In this document: in pieces, positions 43,209-51,345 of the stretch | Numbering within the stretch: position 1 is the first letter of the stretch | Layout of the letters: each line of letters begins with the position of its first letter | From: Paenibacillus sp. 32O-W | GTDB lineage: Bacteria > Bacillota > Bacilli > Paenibacillales > NBRC-103111 | Length of the DNA stretch: 64,000 nucleotides | Assembly (NCBI RefSeq): GCF_007679495.1 | Contig: NZ_VEGP01000016.1 | Span: 32,732 to 96,731 of the forward strand | Direction: 5' to 3' | Notes under the pieces: generated by a model | Told to the model about the DNA's origin: nothing | The model's database searches: none | Seen by the model: only the letters and a program-made list of their open reading frames with translations | Made by a program: the position numbers and the translations under genes

Positions 43209-44645
43209 ATGGAACATAAGCTAAATTACATCGGAGGCCAGTGGGTTCCGTCCATGACAGGCGACACAATCGAAGTAACCGATCCGGCGACGATGGAAAT
43301 TGTCGCCTCCGTGCCCAGGGGCGGCCGCGCAGACGCATCTACCGCGGTCGATGCCGCCAGCCAAGCGTTCCCCGCCTGGAGTGACCGCTCCGCTTACGAA
43401 CGCTCGGAGCTGCTCCTCCGTTGGCATCAGCTCATGATGGACAACCGGGAGCGGATCGCCGAGACGATGACGATGGAGCAGGGCAAGCCGCTGGCGGAAG
43501 CGCGGGGGGAAGCGGAGTACGCGGCCGATTTCGTGCGCTGGTACGCGGAGGAGGGGAAGCGGATCTATGGCGAAACTATCCCGGCCAGAAGCTCGGCGAA
43601 GAGAATCCTCGTTCTTCGCCAGCCGATCGGGGTCGTTGCCGCCATCACTCCGTGGAACTTCCCCGCCGCGATGATCACGCGCAAAGCGGCCCCCGCGCTC
43701 GCTTCCGGCTGCACCTGCATCGTCAAGCCGGCGAGCCAGACGCCGCTGACCGCGCTGCTGCTGGCCGAGCTCGCCGAGGAAGCGGGCTTGCCGGCCGGCG
43801 TGTTCAACGTGGTCACAGGCGACGCCCGCGAGATCAGCGATGCTTTCATGCAGGACAGCCGCGTGCGCAAGGTGACCTTCACCGGCTCGACCGAAATCGG
43901 CAAGCAAATCATGCGAGGTGCGGCCGATACGGTCAAGGCGGTGTCGCTCGAGCTGGGGGGCCATGCGCCGGTGATCGTCTACGACGATGCCGACCTTCGG
44001 CTCGCCGCAGAGCAGACGATCGCGTCCAAGTTCCGCAATGCCGGACAAACCTGCGTCTGCGCTAACCGGATTTACGTACAGGACGGCATCTATGACGCTT
44101 TCGAGCGGGAGCTTGCGGAGCGGATCGCCGCTTTGAAGGTTGGCTCCGGGCGGGAGCCGGGAACAAGCATCGGCCCTTTAATTGACGAGCACGCTATGCA
44201 CAAAGTGAAGGAGCAGGTCGAGGAGGCCGTTGCCAAAGGAGCCCGGCTCGTTTCCGGCGGACGGCCCGTTCAACCGGATCAGACCCGCGGCTTCTTCTAT
44301 GAGCCCACCCTGCTCGGCGAGGTGACTCCGGACATGAAGATTATGCAGGAGGAGACGTTTGGTCCGGTCGCCCCTTTAATCCGGTTCACAGCGGACGAGG
44401 AGGCCATTGCCCAGGCTAACGACTCCCGGTTCGGACTGGCCGCCTATTTGTTCACTTCCAATATTACCCGTGCCATCCGGACCGCCGAGCAACTGGAATA
44501 CGGGATTGTCGGCATCAATGACGGAGCTCCTTCCACCGCGCAAGCCCCATTCGGCGGGTTCAAGGAAAGCGGGCTCGGCCGCGAAGGGGGCCGGGAAGGA
44601 ATCGAAGAATACTTGGAGACGAAATATATTTCGATCGGTCTATGA
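43209..44645 (+). CDS. gabD: NAD(P)-dependent aldehyde dehydrogenase, succinate-semialdehyde type
   Basis: A 478-residue enzyme oxidising succinate semialdehyde (or a related aldehyde) to the acid. Motifs: TPWNFPAAMITRKAAPALA (cofactor binding), FTGSTEIGKQIM, LELGGHAPVIV with catalytic Glu248, and AGQTCVCANRI with nucleophile Cys282; the neighbouring Cys284 is the second cysteine of GabD-type enzymes that can form a redox disulfide. The C-terminus FGGFKESGLGREGG fits. GGAGGAATTGC precedes the ATG. Codons 80-300 are notably more GC-rich than nearby genes. No gabT is present, so the pathway is uncertain. Confidence 0.88.
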   Translation: MEHKLNYIGGQWVPSMTGDTIEVTDPATMEIVASVPRGGRADASTAVDAASQAFPAWSDRSAYERSELLLRWHQLMMDNRERIAETMTMEQGKPLAEARGEAEYAADFVRWYAEEGKRIYGETIPARSSAKRILVLRQPIGVVAAITPWNFPAAMITRKAAPALASGCTCIVKPASQTPLTALLLAELAEEAGLPAGVFNVVTGDAREISDAFMQDSRVRKVTFTGSTEIGKQIMRGAADTVKAVSLELGGHAPVIVYDDADLRLAAEQTIASKFRNAGQTCVCANRIYVQDGIYDAFERELAERIAALKVGSGREPGTSIGPLIDEHAMHKVKEQVEEAVAKGARLVSGGRPVQPDQTRGFFYEPTLLGEVTPDMKIMQEETFGPVAPLIRFTADEEAIAQANDSRFGLAAYLFTSNITRAIRTAEQLEYGIVGINDGAPSTAQAPFGGFKESGLGREGGREGIEEYLETKYISIGL

Positions 44646-44680
44646 TTTATGGCTGTCTTCTGACGTTTTACTTAGCTATA

Positions 44681-44710
44681 TTGTCAAGGAAACTGGTTAT
44701 GCTATATAAT
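44681..44710 (+). promoter_or_regulatory. Sigma-A promoter of the serS T-box transcript
   Basis: TTGTCA (44681-44686) and TATAAT (44705-44710) are 18 bases apart, and the T-box leader starts a few bases later. Confidence 0.8.
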
Positions 44711-44716
44711 AGAAAA

Positions 44717-45053
44717 AATTCAAGATCGGAATCATGCCAATGAAGAGCATCCAACTCGGAGGCGTTTATGACCGGAGCGACAAGATCTATGAGCGTCGGG
44801 CAGTGCTTCACTCGAAGGCAAAGCCGTTAAGGCCGAGCCACTCGCTTGAAGATTCGGGCTTCACCCGCTGTCACCTAGCCGCTAGAAGCCAACCCGCTAG
44901 CTGCAAGAAGCCGCTTCTTGTCCTCTCTAAGTAAACCGGCTCCCGCGCCGTTACCGCGGAACCAAGCGGATCGGCCGTCCCTGGACGCCGGTCAAGTTGG
45001 GTGGCACCGCGAGCAGCGCTCCTCGTCCCAAAAAGATGAGGGCGCTTTTTGTT
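44717..45053 (+). promoter_or_regulatory. T-box leader of the seryl-tRNA synthetase gene
   Basis: GGGTGGCACCGCGAGC (44999-45014) is the T-box antiterminator sequence that pairs with the free CCA end of an uncharged tRNA. It is followed by a terminator, AGCGCTCCTC/GAGGGCGCT with a run of T residues (45015-45053). About 280 bases of stem-rich leader precede it. The gene downstream implies tRNA-Ser as ligand; I could not fix the specifier codon by eye. Confidence 0.92.
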
Positions 45054-45077
45054 TTTTTTCGAAAGGAGAGATGAATG

Positions 45078-46376
45078 ATGTTGGACATTCGTTACATTAG
45101 GGACAATGCCGCCCAGCTTCAGCAAGTCGCAGACCAGAAAGGGATTAAGCTTTCCCTGGACGAGTTGTTGGACGTAGACCGCCAGAGGCTGCAAAAGCTG
45201 CTGGAACTTGAAAATAACCGGAAGGAAAGAAATGAACGCTCCCAACTAATCGCCGTCTGCATGAAAGCAGGCGATCAAGTGAAGGCAGAGCGGTTGAAAG
45301 AGGAAGTCAGACAGATCAATCTCGAGTTAAAGCAGCTGGAAGCCGTCTGGTCGGAGCTCGACCGGCGGTATCAATCGCTGCTGATGCTCGTCCCGAATCC
45401 GGTATCGCCCGATACGCCGCACGGCCTGTCCGATGCGGACAATGTGGAGCTTAGAAGAGTGGGAAGCCCTCCTGCTTTTGACTTTGAAATGAAGGACCAT
45501 GTCGCGCTTGGAGAAGAACTGGATTTATTCGACTTGCCCAGAGGGGTTAAAGTGGCGGGAACCCGCAATTATTTTCTCAAAGGCGCGGGGCTTCTGCTGC
45601 ATCGGGCCGTTCAGCAGCTTGCCGTTGATTTGCTGATGGAGCGCGGCTTCACGGTTATGGACGTACCGCTTATCGTCCGGGAGGAGACGATGCGGAATAC
45701 GGGATTTTTTCCACTCGGTCAGGATCAGACCTACGAAATCCCATCGGAGGGCAAATGGCTGGTCGGCACCTCGGAGGTTCCTCTCATTTCGTACTACAGC
45801 GATGAGATTATCGATGTGACGGAGCCGATTCGGCTTGCCGGAGTCTCGGTCTGCTTCCGTAAGGAGGCGGGCTCTGCAGGCAGAGATGTCAGAGGGCTGT
45901 ACCGCGTTCATCAGTTCGCCAAGGTGGAGCAGGTCATCCTATGCCGCAACGATCCGGAGCTTTCGGAACAGCTGTTAGAGGAATTGACGAAGAATGCGGA
46001 GGATTTATTGGATCTGCTGGAAATTCCGTACCGGGTCGTGGCTGTTTGCACCGGGGATATGAGCCAGAAAAATTATAAGCAGTACGACATTGAATCGTGG
46101 ATGCCTAGCCGCGGCAGCTATGGGGAGACACACTCGTCCTCGAGCCTGCTGGACTTCCAAGCGCGGCGCTCGAATATCCGGTATCGCGACGATGATGGGA
46201 AGGCGCGCTACTGCCATACCCTAAACAATACGGCGGTTGCCTCGCCGCGCATTCTCATCCCGCTTTTGGAAAATCATCAAAGAGCGGACGGCAGCGTCTA
46301 CCTTCCCAAGGCGCTCCGCAAATATATGAATGGACTCAGCGAGCTGCGGCCGAACATGACAACTTGGAAAATATGA
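45078..46376 (+). CDS. serS: Seryl-tRNA synthetase, divergent type
   Basis: A 432-residue class II synthetase that charges tRNA-Ser. An N-terminal coiled-coil arm (about 30-105) binds the long tRNA variable arm. The catalytic core shows CFRKEAGSAGRDVRGLYRVHQF (motif 2), split here as CFRKEAGSAGR plus RGLYRVHQF, THSSSSLLDFQARR, and motif 3 with LNNTAVASPRILIPLLENHQ. From memory, the housekeeping Bacillus enzyme reads ISSCSNFEAFQARR and LNGSGLAVGRT at those places, so this copy is distinct and may be a second SerRS. AAAGGAGAG supports ATG 45078 (or 45075). It is controlled by the T-box directly upstream. Confidence 0.93.
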   Translation: MLDIRYIRDNAAQLQQVADQKGIKLSLDELLDVDRQRLQKLLELENNRKERNERSQLIAVCMKAGDQVKAERLKEEVRQINLELKQLEAVWSELDRRYQSLLMLVPNPVSPDTPHGLSDADNVELRRVGSPPAFDFEMKDHVALGEELDLFDLPRGVKVAGTRNYFLKGAGLLLHRAVQQLAVDLLMERGFTVMDVPLIVREETMRNTGFFPLGQDQTYEIPSEGKWLVGTSEVPLISYYSDEIIDVTEPIRLAGVSVCFRKEAGSAGRDVRGLYRVHQFAKVEQVILCRNDPELSEQLLEELTKNAEDLLDLLEIPYRVVAVCTGDMSQKNYKQYDIESWMPSRGSYGETHSSSSLLDFQARRSNIRYRDDDGKARYCHTLNNTAVASPRILIPLLENHQRADGSVYLPKALRKYMNGLSELRPNMTTWKI

Positions 46377-46984
46377 CCATCGCATGCCTAAATATCGCGC
46401 CTAGCGTCGCCTACTGTTAGGCGGTCGAATGAAGCCCCGAACGGCGCGATGCCCTATTCTAAAGCAATTGTGCAGGTCTTTTTACGAAAAAGCTCTGTCA
46501 CGCCCTATTCTAAAGCAATTGTGCAGGTCTTTTTCGGAAAAACGCCGTCACGCCCTATTCTAAAGCAATTGTGCAGGTCTTTTTACGAAAAAGCGCCGTC
46601 ATGCCTTATTCTAAAGCAATTGTGCAGGTCTTCGGAGCGATTTCGGGAGAAATCGCTCCATTTTGTCAAAAAGACATGCACTTTTGAGCGTCTTTCGCGG
46701 TTTTTTTGAATATAGGCCGGATTCAAATGTACTTTTGCTCGTCTTTGAGTCAAAAGCCCTCTTTCCGCCAAAAGCTTTCCCTGCCCATGAGCCGCGCTAC
46801 CTTATCGCCACCGCTAGGCATGTGGTTGACCGCCAACGTCATCCGACGCCAATCACCGGCCGCTGGGTGTCTCGCGAGGTGCTCAAAACCTTGCGCGGCG
46901 GGCTTCACTTGCATTGCAGTCGACCATCGTAGAACGTCATAGCGCCACAACGGGTACCTATTCTGCCCCGGCTGCTCAATGCCG
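46377..46984 (+). repeat. Array of 50-51 bp repeats, locus 2, in a convergent intergenic region
   Basis: Four units begin at 46452, 46503, 46553 and 46604 (CCCTATTCTAAAGCAATTGT, then GCAGGTCTTTTTACG). Each holds a small CTTTTTACGAAAAAG-type hairpin. A tail follows: perfect hairpin GGAGCGATTTC/GAAATCGCTCC (46634-46644, 46649-46659), then CCATTTTGTCAAAAAGACAT and TTTGAGCGTCTTTCGC. Unit and tail match locus 1 at 4203-4410. A short CGCCTA/TAGGCG hairpin at 46408-46423 follows serS. Between 46700 and 46984 I see no gene. Confidence 0.85.
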
Positions 46985-47866
46985 CTACTCTTTCAATGAT
47001 CCCAGGAAAGCTCCCTTCACAAAATACTTTTGCAAAAATGGATAGACAAGCAGGATGGGGATGGTAGAAAAAATAATAGCGCCTGCTTTCATCATTTCCG
47101 GAGTTTGCATCATGCTTGTGTCCAGCTGATAACCGCCGCCGTCCAAGCCGGAATCAGCCACGCTGTTCTGTACCATATTGCGCAGCTTTAACTGCAGCGG
47201 ATACAAGTGCACCGATCGAATGTAGATCAAAGCGCCGAAATACGCATTCCACTGGCCTACCGCATGAAACAACGCAATGGTGGCGAGAACAGGCGTGGAT
47301 AAGGGAAGGATAATGCGTGTAAGAATACCCAATTCACCGCTTCCATCAATCTTGGCTGCATCGATCAATTCCGATGATATTCCCTGGAAGAACGTTTTCG
47401 TAATAAAGATGAAGTAAGCGCCCAGAGCCCCAGGCACGATTAATGCCCATAACGTGTCCATCATTCCCAGCGACTTGACAACTAGAAAGCTCGGAATCAG
47501 AGGCACCGGAAAGATGAACGTAAACAGGATGAGCCGCAAAATCCATTTGCGTCCCGGCATCTGCGGCCGGGTCAATGTAAATGCAAGAGTAGAAGTAAGC
47601 AACAGGCAGAGTAAGGTCCCCATTACCGTTATAAAGACACTTACCCCCATCGCCCGCCACATGTCATTCATTTGAAAAAGCTTTTTATAGACCTCTAAAT
47701 TAAATCCTTTAGGCCATAAGTAAACCAGCTTGGCCTCCGCATAGATAGGATTGCTTAACGAAATGGCGAGCAAATGAATCATGGGAGCGATCATACTTAA
47801 GCAGAGCACGATCATAAACAATCCGTTTATAAATTGAAACGATTTTTCCGATTTATGCAGGTTCAT
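46985..47866 (-). CDS. Sugar ABC transporter permease (LplC/YtcP type)
   Basis: A 293-residue inner-membrane subunit with six helices of a binding-protein-dependent importer. The EAA loop that contacts the ATPase reads ELIDAAKIDGSGELGILTRIILPLS, seen here as LIDAAKIDGSGELG then RIILPLSTPVLAT. The C-terminal VYPFLQKYFVKGAFLGSLKE pattern (KYFVKGAFLGSLKE) is typical of the LplC group. GGAGGGAGGG precedes the ATG. It is last in a five-gene unit: kinase, regulator, binding protein, two permeases. The ATPase is not encoded here; such systems usually share a common MsmX-like ATPase. Confidence 0.92.
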   Translation of the reverse strand: MNLHKSEKSFQFINGLFMIVLCLSMIAPMIHLLAISLSNPIYAEAKLVYLWPKGFNLEVYKKLFQMNDMWRAMGVSVFITVMGTLLCLLLTSTLAFTLTRPQMPGRKWILRLILFTFIFPVPLIPSFLVVKSLGMMDTLWALIVPGALGAYFIFITKTFFQGISSELIDAAKIDGSGELGILTRIILPLSTPVLATIALFHAVGQWNAYFGALIYIRSVHLYPLQLKLRNMVQNSVADSGLDGGGYQLDTSMMQTPEMMKAGAIIFSTIPILLVYPFLQKYFVKGAFLGSLKE

Positions 47867-47882
47867 GTTCTATCCCTCCCTC

Positions 47883-48803
47883 CTAATATATGCTTTCGCC
47901 AGTCGTCTTCTTGCTGAACTGGTTGAGAGTAACGACGAGGATGATGCCAATGACCGCTTTGAAAATACCTATCGCCGTCGTATAACTGTACTGTCCGCCC
48001 GCCAATCCGGCCCGATACACGTAAGTATCAAACACTTCTCCTACTTCTCTGACTAACGGATTGAGGAAAAACAGCACCTGCTCCACGTTAGCATCTAACA
48101 AATTCCCAATGCGAAGCATCAGCAGAACGATTATGGCGGGCACTAACAAGGGCAGCGTAATGCTCCACATTTGGCGCCACCGTCCCGCTCCATCCACCAT
48201 CGCGGCTTCGTATAGATTTGGATTAATGCCGGTAAGCGCGGCTAAATAAATAATCGTCGACCAACCGACTTCTTTCCAAATACCGGACGAGATCAGAATG
48301 CCGAGAAAATACTTCGGTTCGGTCAGGAACGAAATAGGTTCATAACCAAAACGGCTTAACAACGAATTTATAGTTCCGCCGTTGGCGAGAATTTCCGTAA
48401 AAATTCCTCCTACTATAACCCACGACAAGAAATGCGGAAGGTAGAGCAGCGTTTGGGTCGTCCGTTTAAACCAACTGACTCTGATCTCATTCAGCAGCAG
48501 AGCTAGAATGAGCGGCGCCGGGAACCCGAACAGAATCGAGTATAGGCCCAGCTTCAGCGAGTTTCTAAACACCATGGCAAATTCAGGGTAATCGAACATA
48601 AAGATGAAATGCTTTAACCCGACCCACTTGCTATGGATAAAACCTTGGAATAAGTTATAATCCTGAAAAGCGATTACATTTCCGGCTATGGGAATATACT
48701 TAAAAACGATAAAATGCAGCAAGCCCGGGAGTGCGATTAAGAATAATACATAAGGATCCAACGATTTAGGTTTACGAATCAATCTGCCAATCTCCTTTCT
48801 CAT
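47883..48803 (-). CDS. Sugar ABC transporter permease (LplB/YteP type)
   Basis: A 306-residue permease pairing with the one encoded 16 bases downstream. It has the LplB-type start LPGLLHFIVFKYIPIAG and the EAA loop NLYEAAMVDGAGRWRQM followed by ITLPLL. The C-terminus NQFSKKTTGESIY is characteristic. The ATG at 48803 has a poor ribosome site; a TTG at 48782 with AAGGAG upstream would shorten the protein by seven residues and is a serious alternative. It is 65 bases downstream of the binding-protein gene. Confidence 0.92.
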   Translation of the reverse strand: MRKEIGRLIRKPKSLDPYVLFLIALPGLLHFIVFKYIPIAGNVIAFQDYNLFQGFIHSKWVGLKHFIFMFDYPEFAMVFRNSLKLGLYSILFGFPAPLILALLLNEIRVSWFKRTTQTLLYLPHFLSWVIVGGIFTEILANGGTINSLLSRFGYEPISFLTEPKYFLGILISSGIWKEVGWSTIIYLAALTGINPNLYEAAMVDGAGRWRQMWSITLPLLVPAIIVLLMLRIGNLLDANVEQVLFFLNPLVREVGEVFDTYVYRAGLAGGQYSYTTAIGIFKAVIGIILVVTLNQFSKKTTGESIY

Positions 48804-48868
48804 GACGGAAATAAAAAGAAGCCCCGCCTCGACTTTCTGCTTCGGCCAGGACCTCCCTTTACTAGCTA

Positions 48869-50467
48869 TTACTTTTTATGAAATTCGTTATACCATTCTG
48901 TCGCTTCTTGAATCGCTGCTTCCCCGCCCCGGCTCTTCCATTCCTTTACAAAATTATCAAATCCGGAATCAAGCGGTTCTCTTCCCATAACGATCTTGAC
49001 GAACGTATCATAGAACAAATTGCCCGGCGAGAATCCTACTGACAGCTCTGGGCGTCCGTCAAAAGCGTCCAGTTTCGATAAGTACAGGGCATCATTCGTA
49101 ATGGTTGTTTCTTCCGATAGCTTGTAGCCTGCCATTAAAACATCGCTATCCGGCTGCATCGCAATAACGGACTCGCTGTTTTCCCCTAATTCACGCATAT
49201 TGAGCGAAACCCGGACAAAACCAAGTGTTCCTCCCTGGTTAGCCTCCGCCTCCGGGTCCAATACAATTTTTCCGTCTACTTCTGTATAGTTATGATCTTT
49301 TATTCCGTAGGTAAAAAACTTGTCGGCTTCCGGGTCCGTGTAGGTCCACTCCAGAAACTTGATGACTTCTTCCGGATTTTTCGTAGTAGAGGGAATGACG
49401 AACACGAAAAAAATCTGGTCGTTCTCCAATTGCAGATAGTTTTCTCCACGCGGACCTTTAGGCGGCGCGGCCATCGTCAATTTGGCATCCGGTTGATCAA
49501 TGTAGTTCTCCTTCTTGCTGTTTCCAGGGTACTGATAGACTGCGGCTCCCCATGTTCCATATAACCCTTTGTAGGCATCGCCTGTGCGATCCGCTTGCTT
49601 TTTCGTTATAAAATCTTTATGAATGTAACCGGCATCATACATTTGTTTATAAAAAGCGATCGCTTCTTTCATTTCCGGCTGAATGATATCCGGCTCCAGA
49701 CGACCGTCCCGCATATGCCATGCGCCTGGCCGTACTCCGAACGATCCGCTGAAAACATCGTTCCAGGCCAAGTTATCCGTAAGGGAAACCGCATATTCGT
49801 TGTTGGGGTCTCCGTCTCCGTTCATATCGTTCTGTTTGACAGCCTCGGCAAATTTCAAGAAATCTTCCAGCGTCTCCGGCACTTCCATATTCAGTTTGTC
49901 CAGCCAGTCTTGGCGGTACATGATGATGCGGTCGGCCGGCACTCCGATGGATAAAGGAATCCCGTATATTTTTCCGTTTTTCGAAACTTTGGGACTGTTC
50001 CACGCTACTTCCGGGATGCTTTTCTTTAAATTTGGAGCGTACTGGTCAATTAACGGACCTAGTTCCAGGAAGACCCCCTGGTCCACGGCGCCCGCATGCA
50101 CATCCCAATCGATACTCGCTGTGCGTACGAGATCAGCCAATTCGCCTGAAGCGAAGCGGAGAGCCAGCTGTTGTCTGTAGTCGTCCGCATGGCCTAAAAA
50201 TTCAAACGATAGTTTGTATCCCGATAATCTTTCGAGCTCTTTATAATAAAGCTCTTTCTCACTTTCCGGCGCTCTGGACGCGAATTGATAATTGTTATGA
50301 GACAGCAGAATGCTGATTTCTCTTTTCTCGCTTGTGCCCTCCGGCACTTCTTTGCCTGCTTGTGTATTGCCTTCCGCCTGGCCGTTGGATCCTCCGCCGC
50401 AAGCCGCCACTACAGTCATAGCGGATAGCAATCCGGTAACCAGCATATATTTCGATCGACGTCCCAT
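48869..50467 (-). CDS. Large extracellular solute-binding lipoprotein (LipO type)
   Basis: A 532-residue lipoprotein that captures an oligosaccharide and delivers it to the two permeases downstream. The signal peptide ends in the lipobox VAAC (about residue 23), followed by a Gly/Ser/Asn-rich linker. The protein is larger than the common 430-residue sugar-binding proteins, as usual for the LplB/LplC systems of Paenibacillus. I chose the ATG at 50467 (MGRRSKYML) preceded by GGGAGGGG, not 50494. The gene lies 122 bases after the response regulator gene. The substrate is probably a plant-derived oligosaccharide; this is inference from the family. Confidence 0.9.
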   Translation of the reverse strand: MGRRSKYMLVTGLLSAMTVVAACGGGSNGQAEGNTQAGKEVPEGTSEKREISILLSHNNYQFASRAPESEKELYYKELERLSGYKLSFEFLGHADDYRQQLALRFASGELADLVRTASIDWDVHAGAVDQGVFLELGPLIDQYAPNLKKSIPEVAWNSPKVSKNGKIYGIPLSIGVPADRIIMYRQDWLDKLNMEVPETLEDFLKFAEAVKQNDMNGDGDPNNEYAVSLTDNLAWNDVFSGSFGVRPGAWHMRDGRLEPDIIQPEMKEAIAFYKQMYDAGYIHKDFITKKQADRTGDAYKGLYGTWGAAVYQYPGNSKKENYIDQPDAKLTMAAPPKGPRGENYLQLENDQIFFVFVIPSTTKNPEEVIKFLEWTYTDPEADKFFTYGIKDHNYTEVDGKIVLDPEAEANQGGTLGFVRVSLNMRELGENSESVIAMQPDSDVLMAGYKLSEETTITNDALYLSKLDAFDGRPELSVGFSPGNLFYDTFVKIVMGREPLDSGFDNFVKEWKSRGGEAAIQEATEWYNEFHKK

Positions 50468-50589
50468 ATCTTCTGTATGCCCCTCCCATGTCATCTATTA
50501 TCGCAAAGGCCCTTGTAGAAATAATTGTAGCAACCCGTCGAACCAGTGAACATGGAATTAATACCGAAGTTATGGGTTTTGCTCTTAGC

Positions 50590-51345
50590 CTAATGCTCCT
50601 TCCACCTTTTCCTGTATTCAGAGGGGGAACATCCTGTTAATTTCTTGAACGTTTTGGAGAAATGGGTGTAATCCTCATAGCCTACAAGCTGACCGATTTC
50701 GTACACTTTAATGAATGGTTTTTGCAGATGCTTCTTGGCCTGTTCAATGCGAAGCTGGGTCAAGCACTGTGTGAAGGATATTCCGGTAAGCTTCTTGAAT
50801 AACGTGCTGAAGTAATTGGAAGAGATTCCAAAATAAGCGGCAGCATCCTTCACGGAAAATTCCGGCTCCGCATAATGCTGCTCCAAGAATGCCAAGGCTT
50901 CCTTAATCATGGACTGATAGTGATGGTCTTCTATTTCCAGCCGGAGCGCATCCGTATGGGTTGGAAGCTTGTCCTGCAGCTTGTTTCGAACGTTCTGCAG
51001 AACCGTAAGAAAATAATCGGAATCGACCGGTTTAAGAATATAGTCCGTGACCCCGTAGCGCAGGGCAGATTGCGCATACGCGAAATCGCTGTAACCCGAA
51101 ATGATGATGAATTCGGCATTCATTCGGCGCGCTCCCACCTGTTGGATCAATTCGAGCCCATCCATACTCGGCATACGAATATCCGTAATGATTAGATCCG
51201 GGGAGAATTGCTCTGCCAGTCGGAGCGCTTCCAGCCCGTTATCCGCCTCGGCCACTACTTCAAAGCCTTCGCTTTCCGTTTCAATCAATACCCGCAAACT
51301 TTTTTTGACCAGCCGCTCATCGTCGGCGATCATAATTTTAAGCAT
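50590..51345 (-). CDS. YesN-type AraC response regulator
   Basis: A 251-residue regulator with a receiver (about 2-120; MIADDERLVKKSL, phospho-acceptor Asp55 in LIITDIRMPSMDG, YILKPVD) and a C-terminal AraC DNA-binding domain (about 150-248; FSVKDAAAYFGISSNYFSTLFK and VYEIGQLVGYEDYTHFSKTFKK regions). It receives phosphate from the kinase encoded just upstream, whose gene overlaps it by eight bases. It should activate the binding-protein and permease genes that follow. AGAGGCG supports the ATG at 51345. Confidence 0.92.
   Translation of the reverse strand: MLKIMIADDERLVKKSLRVLIETESEGFEVVAEADNGLEALRLAEQFSPDLIITDIRMPSMDGLELIQQVGARRMNAEFIIISGYSDFAYAQSALRYGVTDYILKPVDSDYFLTVLQNVRNKLQDKLPTHTDALRLEIEDHHYQSMIKEALAFLEQHYAEPEFSVKDAAAYFGISSNYFSTLFKKLTGISFTQCLTQLRIEQAKKHLQKPFIKVYEIGQLVGYEDYTHFSKTFKKLTGCSPSEYRKRWKEH

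Noticed and set aside
43221..44065. Overlapping frames on both strands inside the aldehyde dehydrogenase gene
   Set aside because: They arise from the high GC content of this gene; the dehydrogenase itself carries all catalytic motifs.
46452..46695. CRISPR-like array, four repeats at a period of about 51
   Set aside because: The segments between the most conserved parts are themselves alike in every unit, so there are no unique spacers, and no cas genes are present.
46449..46709. 86-codon open frame with repeated PYSKAIVQVF-type peptides, and its relative at 4210-4419 minus
   Set aside because: The frame is an effect of the repeat units. Unit lengths of 50 and 51 shift the frame between units, no ribosome site is present, and changes between loci are not mainly synonymous.
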